Assembly (NCBI GenBank): GCA_004211905.1
Contig: SHBP01000003.1
Span: forward strand, 144,986 to 208,985
Direction: 5' to 3'
Length of the DNA: 64,000 bases
Source: SAR92 clade bacterium
Lineage (GTDB): Bacteria; Pseudomonadota; Gammaproteobacteria; Pseudomonadales; Porticoccaceae
Under the pieces are notes generated by a model that was given only the letters and a program-made list of their open reading frames with translations, was not told the origin of the DNA and did no database searches. Shown one piece after another: positions 10,373 through 18,300 of the stretch (the first letter of the stretch is position 1; every line of letters begins with the position of its first letter). Made by a program: the position numbers and the translations under genes.

Positions 10373-12283
10373 TTACATACTATAGCGTAATCCCAAGCTA
10401 GCACCGAAACCTAACGTCTGATAACCAAATACTTCCTCATAGTTTTCATTTAGAGCATTTTCTAGCTTAATATACATCTCAAGCTTGTCAGTCGCCGAGT
10501 AATTAAGATTAATGTTCAGTAAAGTATGGTTACTCAAATCAACAACCTGTGATGGCTCAGGGAAAGGTGGGAAGTAAATATCAGTCTGCTCTCCAGTAAA
10601 CTGAATATTGGTATTTAAATGAAGATTATCAGCTGCCTGCCATCCTAAATTTAGACTTGCAATATGTCTCGGTCTTCGCACTTCTCTAACAGCATCATCG
10701 CCTATTGAATCAGTATAGGTATAAGCCGCCGACAGCGACAATGATTCAGATATATTACCCACAGCACTTAGTTCAGCGCCTTTCCGCTCACTTATACCGT
10801 TAATATTACTAGAAGTATATGCAAAGGTCGCCGGGTCATATACAAATCCATCTATTTCATTCTCTAGTTCTGCATCGAATGCGGTGAGTGATAAAGTCAC
10901 TCCTCCGTCCATCATTTCCCGATCAATACCCAACTCCCAACTTTTGGATTCCTCAGGAATAAGATTTGGGTTGCCAATAAAATTAGTATAAAAACCGAAT
11001 CGCTCAGTAAATGTTGGATTTTTTACTGCCGTACCCACGGCACTTCGAAGACGAGTTGCGTCTGATAATTGATAAACCACCTCTGCTCTGTATGTATTTG
11101 CGCTGTCAAACTCAGAATTATCATCACGTCTGCCACTAACAGCAAACGTTAGCTGATCACTAACATCAGTGCGGTACTCAACCGCCACACTATCAGTATC
11201 ACGCTCACGATTTTGATTAGGATCATAAATTCCCCATGATATCTCGCCGCGTTGCATCCAATCTTCTTCCTCGCGCTCAACTAAAACCGCAATATTCTGC
11301 GCGCCCTGATCCCACGAGAAAGATCCAACATATTGATATTGATCTTTTGTTGAAGCGGTTACGTTACCCTTAACCTTATCTGCAAAAGCGACATTATCGC
11401 TTTCAGATCGGCTTATCAAAACTTTATGTTGCCAGGCACCATCTTGGGAGGAATAGTCGCCCTGTAAACGCATCGTGTTATTTTCAAACTCTGACACTCT
11501 GTCTTGATCTTCAATTAAACCATCAAAATCACTGTCAGCATCAAATTGATTCATACCGTCAGACTCTCGCGCAGCAAATGAGATACTCATCTGATCACTC
11601 AATCTCAAACCTGATTTAAGATTAAAAGTAGTGTTACGATAACCGTCGTTTTCATCACCTGTACGAGCAATATTGTCTCCCTCCGACTCAATATGGCTAA
11701 GGCCAAAGCGAATATCGAAATCACCTTGCTTGTGACCAATGCTAAATCCACTGTGGTGAGTAGCCCAGCTGCCAGTTTCTAGAAACAAGCTGACGCTAGA
11801 TTTATCAGCGCTTCGGGTAATAATATTCACTACGCCTGCCACAGCATCGCTGCCTCGCAGTGAACTCTGTGGTCCACGAATAATTTCAATACGTTCTATG
11901 TCCGACGCAGTTAGGGTTCCCCAGCTAAATTCATCGCCCTGAGAAGGATCGCTAGCTTCAACTCCATCAATTGTTACGAGCAGATGATTGGCTTCTGCCC
12001 CACGCACACGAATTTGAGTTTGTGATCCTAAGACTCCAACTTGGCTCACTGAGAACCCAGGGACATCGCGAAGAATGTTACTAAGACTAACCGTTGCTCG
12101 ATTTTTTAATTGCTCTCTGCCAATCACGGTAACAGCATTGGCTGAACGTGAAGCTAAAATAGGTATAAGAGACGCAGAGACAAGAATCTCTTCTATTTCT
12201 GCATTAGTGTCTGACATTACGTGCGTACTTAAGGGGCTAACCGCCAGCGCAAATGCTGCGGCATAATGTATGTTTAACTTCAT
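10373..12283 (-). CDS. btuB: TonB-dependent vitamin B12 receptor
   Basis: 636 aa; signal peptide, plug-domain motifs (RVRGAEANHLLVTIDGVEASDPSQGDEF, IERIEIIRGPQSSLRGSDAVAGVVNIIT), C-terminal beta-barrel; directly downstream of B12 riboswitch. Confidence 0.93.
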   Translation of the reverse strand: MKLNIHYAAAFALAVSPLSTHVMSDTNAEIEEILVSASLIPILASRSANAVTVIGREQLKNRATVSLSNILRDVPGFSVSQVGVLGSQTQIRVRGAEANHLLVTIDGVEASDPSQGDEFSWGTLTASDIERIEIIRGPQSSLRGSDAVAGVVNIITRSADKSSVSLFLETGSWATHHSGFSIGHKQGDFDIRFGLSHIESEGDNIARTGDENDGYRNTTFNLKSGLRLSDQMSISFAARESDGMNQFDADSDFDGLIEDQDRVSEFENNTMRLQGDYSSQDGAWQHKVLISRSESDNVAFADKVKGNVTASTKDQYQYVGSFSWDQGAQNIAVLVEREEEDWMQRGEISWGIYDPNQNRERDTDSVAVEYRTDVSDQLTFAVSGRRDDNSEFDSANTYRAEVVYQLSDATRLRSAVGTAVKNPTFTERFGFYTNFIGNPNLIPEESKSWELGIDREMMDGGVTLSLTAFDAELENEIDGFVYDPATFAYTSSNINGISERKGAELSAVGNISESLSLSAAYTYTDSIGDDAVREVRRPRHIASLNLGWQAADNLHLNTNIQFTGEQTDIYFPPFPEPSQVVDLSNHTLLNINLNYSATDKLEMYIKLENALNENYEEVFGYQTLGFGASLGLRYSM

Positions 12284-12407
12284 TTTAGATATCTCTTACA
12301 CTCACACCCGAGTGATTCCGTTTAAAAAGATGCGAGGAGCAATAGAAGAGCGGAACGACAGAAACTGTCAATCAGCACAAGACCACACCCCGCGGTTTGT
12401 CTGCATA

Positions 12408-12625
12408 GCGACAGGCCGGTCTCCGGACTCATAAGTGAGCAAACTGCTCTATTCGATAACCTTCCCATGCAATTGCACAGTGGCATTACTATCGAACATT
12501 CTTATTTACCGTTGCGGGGGCAGTATCGGGATGGCTTTTACAATAATAGATCTAGCGCACCGATTTCCCGTTTAACTTTCAACTAAAGTTTCTAGTATCC
12601 AGAACCTGTTGCCGAAGCAAGAGTG
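12408..12625 (-). ncRNA. Cobalamin (adenosylcobalamin) riboswitch
   Basis: Reverse strand has the ordered conserved elements: CGGCAACAGGTTC, GGGAAATCGGTG, CTGCCCCCGCAACGGTAA, GCCACTG, GCATGGGAAGG and the B12 box AGTCCGGAGACCGGCCTG; sits in the btuB leader. Confidence 0.95.
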
Positions 12626-12729
12626 GGAAATGTACGCTCGAGATACTTAGATGTCAAACAACTTTAAGCAGAAATTAATATTTGTTTTGATAATGACGAA
12701 TTGATCATAACTCATCATTAGAGCAGAGC

Positions 12730-14100
12730 TTAAGACAAAGCCTCAAGAGCTTCAGTTACCCTTCGAACAGGTACTATGCTCATACCTTTGATGGGTTGTT
12801 TTGGCATATTCCCTGCAGGTACGATAGCTCGACTAAAACCATGCTTAGCGGCTTCTCGCAATCGCTCTTGACCATTTGCGACGGGTCGAATTTCTCCGGC
12901 CAGTCCAACCTCACCAAAAACAACGAGATCTTTGGGTAAGGGACTATCTCGAAAACTAGATATCACTGATAGTATCAAGGCCAAATCGGCGCTGGTCTCA
13001 AGCACTTTGACCCCACCCACTACATTCACAAAGACATCTTGGTCACCTACCATGATACCGCCGTGACGATGCAGAACCGCCAATAGCATTGATAATCGAT
13101 TATGATCTAATCCAACTGTGACTCGGCGTGGATTGCCTAAATGGCTGTCATCGACTAATGCCTGAAGTTCCACTAGAAGAGGTCGTGTGCCCTCCCAAAC
13201 CACCATTACAACACTACCAGATGACACTTCCTCTCCACGCTGCAAAAATATCGCTGAAGGATTTGGTACTTCACGCAAACCTTTGTCAGTCATCGCGAAT
13301 ACGCCAAGCTCATTCACCGCACCAAAACGATTCTTATTACTGCGAAGTGTCCTAAAATGGCTATCACTGGAGCCCTCTAGCATTAAGGAGCAATCAATCA
13401 TATGCTCCAATACTTTAGGACCTGCTAAGGAGCCATCTTTGGTCACATGACCCACCATAATGAGTACTGTTCCGGTTTGTTTGGCAAATCTTACTAACAT
13501 TGCCGCACTTTCGCGGACCTGAGAGACACTGCCCGGCGCAGAGGCTACTTCTTCCAAGTGCATCACTTGAATAGAGTCAATAACTAGTACTTTGGGGCGC
13601 TTCTGCTCGGCAATAGCACAGACCGTCTCCACCGATGTCTCTGCCATAATTTCGAGCTTGTCAGTAGGTAAATCTAGTCGAGCTGCACGCATAGCCACCT
13701 GCTGCGGTGATTCTTCGCCAGTCACATATAGCGCACTGTTGCTGTTAGCCATGGTACAGAGGGTCTGCAACAAAACTGTACTCTTACCAGCACCAGGCTC
13801 CCCCCCGAGTAGCACACAAGATCCAGGCACAAACCCACCGCCCAGCACCAAATCCAGCTCGCCAGTTCCTGAGCTTATTCTTGGGATTTCATCGAGGGCA
13901 ATCTCAGACAAAGTTTTAACGGCACTATCTACACTCCCAGCGAAGCCCGGACGCAGAACAACTCCACCTCTTGATGACGTGCCTAAACGTACCTCAGACA
14001 ATGTGTTCCATGCATTGCATTCGCTGCATTGCCCTTGCCATTTCCGATAATCAGCTCCACAGTCATTGCAAACGAAAGCTGATTTAGTCTTGCTCGCCAA
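12730..14100 (-). CDS. radA: DNA repair protein RadA/Sms
   Basis: 456 aa; N-terminal C4 zinc motif CNDCGADYRKWQGQCSECNAWNT, GEPGAGKST, KNRFG motif, Lon-like C-terminal domain. Confidence 0.97.
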   Translation of the reverse strand: MASKTKSAFVCNDCGADYRKWQGQCSECNAWNTLSEVRLGTSSRGGVVLRPGFAGSVDSAVKTLSEIALDEIPRISSGTGELDLVLGGGFVPGSCVLLGGEPGAGKSTVLLQTLCTMANSNSALYVTGEESPQQVAMRAARLDLPTDKLEIMAETSVETVCAIAEQKRPKVLVIDSIQVMHLEEVASAPGSVSQVRESAAMLVRFAKQTGTVLIMVGHVTKDGSLAGPKVLEHMIDCSLMLEGSSDSHFRTLRSNKNRFGAVNELGVFAMTDKGLREVPNPSAIFLQRGEEVSSGSVVMVVWEGTRPLLVELQALVDDSHLGNPRRVTVGLDHNRLSMLLAVLHRHGGIMVGDQDVFVNVVGGVKVLETSADLALILSVISSFRDSPLPKDLVVFGEVGLAGEIRPVANGQERLREAAKHGFSRAIVPAGNMPKQPIKGMSIVPVRRVTEALEALS

Positions 14101-14139
14101 GTAACTCTCCTATTCCTAATAAGTTGTATTTAAACTTAT

Positions 14140-14159
14140 TACTGTTGTTATGTACAGTA
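14140..14159. promoter_or_regulatory. Putative LexA (SOS) box between radA and the DnaT-like gene
   Basis: TACTGTTGTTATGTACAGTA matches TACTGT-N8-ACAGTA (gammaproteobacterial CTGT-N8-ACAG) in the divergent intergenic region. Confidence 0.7.
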
Positions 14160-14273
14160 CTAATGGTATTCAAAATAATGAAGGGTATGGTGATTTTTTG
14201 GTAGGTAAATATACATACACCATTGTGTTAGGTTTATCTCGTCCAATCGGTGGCTTTCTGATACAGTAATATC

Positions 14274-15392
14274 ATGTCGTTAATTCCGGAAAAACCTATT
14301 GTTATTTCGCCCACTTTGGCTGCTACTATCGGTCTTGAAGAGACCGTGTTGTTGCAGCTTTTGCAGGAATGTAGCACCCATGGAAACCCTGAGACCAGTA
14401 ATGGTTTTAATTGGATTACACTGCCAAGTGAAAAGCTCCTCAGACTATCACCTTTCTGGGGACAAGATGATATTCGTCGGCTGTCAGCAAGCTTGCATGA
14501 AAAAGGACTGCTTTTGATTAGCGGCGGCCCATTCACAGCCAGTCAGCCTTTTAAATTCGCCTTTAATGAAACATGTGGATCACAATCCACATTAGCCAGT
14601 TCCTCGACTGTCAATCGTTCGATGGTTACGGAAAATCAACCAAAATCAGCAAAGACTATTGGCAGCAGCTGGCAACCAAGTGAGGATGCATTGCGGCAAT
14701 TGGCTCAGTTGGGGGTGACTAAAGAATTTGCACAACAGCAAATCCCACAATTCGTATCCTATTGGCGCGACAGAAATGTACCGCGCCATAGTTGGGAATC
14801 AAAATATATCAAAGAAGTATGGAGGCAGTGGCAACAAGCTCAGGCGACTCAAAATAGAAAAAGCAAAGAAGTCTCCCTAACAGGAGCCTGGAGACCCTCA
14901 ATTGATGCTTTGGATATTCTCATCACCAAAGGTGGTATCAGTGGTAATTTTGTTGACGATGCCATACCAGAGTTTATTCTATACTGGCGTGATCGAGGAG
15001 ATGTCTCTAGCACTTGGGACTCTAAATTTATTCATCATGTACGGCGCCAATGGCAGTTCTTTACTGGAATCATGGACCAAGACAGTATGCCACGAATAAT
15101 CACTTCCCAATGGAAACCCAAGGAAGCGGTATATGATGTATTACAGATGGCTAATATAGAACGTTCCTTTGCTGAAAAAATTGTTCCTGAGTTTGTTTTA
15201 TACTGGCAGGAGAACGGCACACCACAATGTTCGTGGAGTACCAAATTTTTGCAGTATGTGAAACGACAATGGGCGTACCAAAGTAAATTAACAACGGAAT
15301 CTTCAAATGGCAAACAGCAAGGACATTCAAAAGGTCGCATCCGAGATCGCAGCATCATCGACGCGCTCTCCGACCGCAGCTGGGCGTCCTAA
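14274..15392 (+). CDS. DnaT-like primosomal protein with three tandem DnaT-C-like domains
   Basis: 372 aa; N-terminal winged-helix-like region followed by three repeats of W-x-P...F(V/I)xYW(R/Q)(D/E).....W.(S/T)KF(I/L)..V(W/R/K)RQW resembling the E. coli DnaT C-terminal domain. Confidence 0.75.
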   Translation: MSLIPEKPIVISPTLAATIGLEETVLLQLLQECSTHGNPETSNGFNWITLPSEKLLRLSPFWGQDDIRRLSASLHEKGLLLISGGPFTASQPFKFAFNETCGSQSTLASSSTVNRSMVTENQPKSAKTIGSSWQPSEDALRQLAQLGVTKEFAQQQIPQFVSYWRDRNVPRHSWESKYIKEVWRQWQQAQATQNRKSKEVSLTGAWRPSIDALDILITKGGISGNFVDDAIPEFILYWRDRGDVSSTWDSKFIHHVRRQWQFFTGIMDQDSMPRIITSQWKPKEAVYDVLQMANIERSFAEKIVPEFVLYWQENGTPQCSWSTKFLQYVKRQWAYQSKLTTESSNGKQQGHSKGRIRDRSIIDALSDRSWAS

Positions 15393-15969
15393 GGCTTCGC
15401 CAATAAACCCTAAACTGGTTGATGCCATCAATCAGGTTTTTGCTTTGTTTCAAGTGAATTATCACAACCAGTACTACAGTGCATTCGGCGACAACACAAA
15501 GTCTGAAAATCTTGCCAAGAAACTCTGGTTGAATAAACTAGACCACTTCTCTTCCGAGACTATCTGTGGTGCCGCAGAGAAAATTATCGCCGAGAGTGAA
15601 TACCTTCCTACACTGCATAAAATGCTAAGTGCCTGCCGTCAGGTTGGCATGCCCGCTGGGCTGCCTAATCCGAGAAAAGCCTATCAAGAAGCCTGCAACA
15701 AACGCAGCCCTAAAGCTAAACAGCAATGGTCTCATCCCGCGGTGTACCTCTCAGGTCGTGATGCTGGCTGGCACATGTTAGCCAACGAAATTGAGTCAAA
15801 GGCGCTTCCTGCCTTCGCTGAAATTTATCAACAATACTGTGATCGTGTTTTGGCTGGAGAGAAACTTATTGTTGATACAGCAGCCTCAGAGGCTGAATTG
15901 ACTGAACTACCAGCAACTAAAAAGCATAATCAACAGCAACTTGATAATCTAAGGAAACTGTTAGATTAA
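15307..15969 (+). CDS. Phage lambda replication protein P-like helicase loader homologue
   Basis: 220 aa; similarity pattern to lambda P (INxVFxxF..., ...LPTLHKMLSACRQ...AGLPN..., W.HPAVYLSGRDAGWHMLANEI...). Start overlaps the upstream gene by 86 nt in another frame. Confidence 0.7.
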   Translation: MANSKDIQKVASEIAASSTRSPTAAGRPKASPINPKLVDAINQVFALFQVNYHNQYYSAFGDNTKSENLAKKLWLNKLDHFSSETICGAAEKIIAESEYLPTLHKMLSACRQVGMPAGLPNPRKAYQEACNKRSPKAKQQWSHPAVYLSGRDAGWHMLANEIESKALPAFAEIYQQYCDRVLAGEKLIVDTAASEAELTELPATKKHNQQQLDNLRKLLD

Positions 15970-15988
15970 GGCCTGCGAGATCTAGTTT

Positions 15989-17758
15989 ATGGCACTGCAA
16001 CCGCTAATACACAATTCTACGGCGCGGCGTATGGCCAAAACCATACTCAATGGATTTCGCAGTTATTTTGCTGACTATCTCAATTCAACACTAACCGCGA
16101 AAGCGCGATTTGAGAAGGCCGACTGGCATGGTGTGCGCGAGGCTAACGTCGAGCGCCTGGAGCTATATAAAGACAAGGTAGCGCAGACAGTCCAATACCT
16201 TGGTATGGTCACTAACAAAGATTTAGAAAATCTTACTCTTTGGAGAGAGGCCAAAAAGGCCTATACCCAATTGGTATTCAATTTTCCTAATTTTGAAATC
16301 GCAGAAACATTTTTTAATTCTGTGTTCAGCGATATTCATGATCATGACAAGATCAGTGACGATATTATTTACGTGATCTCTTCCCAGTTAATCGAGGCGC
16401 CCGAGGCTGAGTACAGTATTTATGTTCGATACGAGGGGGAGAGTTTCCGAGATACATTTAAACGTATTCTCGAAGAGGCAGAATTTTCCTTGCCAATGGA
16501 AGATCTGTCATTAGATTTAGATTGCATTATGGACGTATTTGCAAAAGAAGTAGCCCCACATCTCAATAATACACCTGAAAAGATTAAATTTGATTTACTT
16601 GAATCAACCTTTTACCGCAGCAAAGCTGCATACATGGTAGGTCGAGTAGTCGATGGAAATAAAACTTTTCCAATGGCTCTAGTGATTCTAAATAATGAGC
16701 AAGGTGGACTCTACGTCGATACTGCTCTCTTTGATGCCGATGAACTCAGCGTGGTATTTAGTTTTACTCGTAACCACTTTATGGTCGATGCTCCTCTTCC
16801 ATATCAATATGCACATTTCCTGAAACATTTGATGCCTAACAAACTTGATTATGAAATCTACAACTCACTGGGGTTCCCAAAACATGCCAAGAGTGAGTTT
16901 TATCGCCAACTTGTAGGTCACCTAAACAACTCATCTGATGAGTTTGTGGTTGCACCTGGCATCAAAGGTATGGTGATGTCTGTATTCACCCTACCCTCTT
17001 ATAATATTGTATTTAAAATTATCAAAGACAAGTTCGCGCCTCCCAAAGAGGTGACTCATCAGATAGTTCGTGAAAAATACCGGCTGGTTTCTCGCCATGA
17101 TCGTATTGGCCGTATGGCAGATACTCAGGAATTCGACAACCTTATATTTCCGCTTAATCGATTTTCAAAGGAACTTTTAGACGAATTACAGAAGGTTGCC
17201 CCATCGCAAATAGAAATTCGTGATGACAAACTTTTGATAAGGCATCTATATACTGAGCGATACATGACGCCCTTAAATATTTTCCTTGAAAGCGCCAGTG
17301 ATAAGGAAATAAAAAGTGCGATGGAGGAATATGGCAATTGTATCAAGCAATTAGCAGCAGCTAACATATTCCCAGGGGATATGCCTCTAAAAAACTTTGG
17401 TGTTACACGTCATGGTCGTGTGGTGTTTTATGATTATGACGAAATTGCCACACTCACCAAATGTAATTTTCGCCAAATTCCCGAACCTCGCACTGAACAA
17501 GAGGAAATGCAATCAGGAACTTGGTACACGGTAGATCCCAATGATATCTTTCCAGAAGAGTTCAGACTATTTTTCTCAGGCAACACCAAAGCAAGAAAAA
17601 TGTTTGAGTCCATGCATAGTGAGCTTTATGACGTCAATTTCTGGATCGATCTACAGGAGCGAATTCGTGAGGGTTATGTAGTTGATGTCTTCCCCTACCG
17701 GCGAGCGAAGCGCTTCGATCGCGGCAAGGTGTCTCAACTAGAAGTCTTTGCGGATTAA
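15989..17758 (+). CDS. aceK: Isocitrate dehydrogenase kinase/phosphatase
   Basis: 589 aa; FVVAPGIKGMVMSVFTLPSYNIVFKIIKDKFAPPKEVT, NIFPGDMPLKNFGVTRHGRVVFYDYDEI. Confidence 0.97.
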   Translation: MALQPLIHNSTARRMAKTILNGFRSYFADYLNSTLTAKARFEKADWHGVREANVERLELYKDKVAQTVQYLGMVTNKDLENLTLWREAKKAYTQLVFNFPNFEIAETFFNSVFSDIHDHDKISDDIIYVISSQLIEAPEAEYSIYVRYEGESFRDTFKRILEEAEFSLPMEDLSLDLDCIMDVFAKEVAPHLNNTPEKIKFDLLESTFYRSKAAYMVGRVVDGNKTFPMALVILNNEQGGLYVDTALFDADELSVVFSFTRNHFMVDAPLPYQYAHFLKHLMPNKLDYEIYNSLGFPKHAKSEFYRQLVGHLNNSSDEFVVAPGIKGMVMSVFTLPSYNIVFKIIKDKFAPPKEVTHQIVREKYRLVSRHDRIGRMADTQEFDNLIFPLNRFSKELLDELQKVAPSQIEIRDDKLLIRHLYTERYMTPLNIFLESASDKEIKSAMEEYGNCIKQLAAANIFPGDMPLKNFGVTRHGRVVFYDYDEIATLTKCNFRQIPEPRTEQEEMQSGTWYTVDPNDIFPEEFRLFFSGNTKARKMFESMHSELYDVNFWIDLQERIREGYVVDVFPYRRAKRFDRGKVSQLEVFAD

Positions 17759-18300
17759 CGGAAGGGAATCGTCTCAACCCGATTACCCGCACGAATCATA
17801 AAGCTATCGGAATTAATGACCACGAGGGTCCAGACCGAATCAATTGCATCGCCTTCACGGAAGCTACTTTCACCAATAAATAGTCGGTTCGACGAGGAGC
17901 CTTGATTGAGATACATATGCCCAGCAATAATCAAGTCAGGTACAGCTAGAGTTTCGCTTTCAATAGGTAAAGGATCAACCGGTAAAGGTTGCATCTCTAT
18001 TGTCTGCGACGGTTCATCTGAGATTAAAACCGAGGATTCAACGACTTTGGCTATTGAATCATTCATCGCAGATGGTATTTTTGGTGCTTCGACTTGGGAT
18101 AACTCAGCGCCACCAAAATAAATTCCGATTAACACAGCCAATGGTACCAACACTACCGTAACTTTTAACCAAGACTTATCTTTCACCGGTTCAGGTTGAT
18201 AGGGGTCCCAATGGGCACTTGCAAAATCGTCCAATTCTTTTGGATCCTCTCGAAGACGGTCTCTCTCAGCTTTTTTAAGAGCACTCAAAATATATGACAT
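17755..18300 (-). CDS. gspB: T2SS GspB-like protein
   Basis: MSYILSALKKAERDR N-terminus, one TM segment, C-terminal GspB-type domain; adjacent to gspA. Confidence 0.8.
   Translation of the reverse strand: MSYILSALKKAERDRLREDPKELDDFASAHWDPYQPEPVKDKSWLKVTVVLVPLAVLIGIYFGGAELSQVEAPKIPSAMNDSIAKVVESSVLISDEPSQTIEMQPLPVDPLPIESETLAVPDLIIAGHMYLNQGSSSNRLFIGESSFREGDAIDSVWTLVVINSDSFMIRAGNRVETIPFR

Noticed and set aside
13592-14050. 152-aa ORF antisense to radA
   Set aside because: Overlaps radA throughout; no independent signal. Other short antisense ORFs in the track were rejected for the same reason.
14274-15969. DnaT-like/lambda-P-like pair as part of a prophage
   Set aside because: No integrase, structural, lysis or repressor genes, no att-like repeats noticed, and both flanks are core genes (radA, aceK). 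Domesticated phage origin of the P-like gene remains possible.
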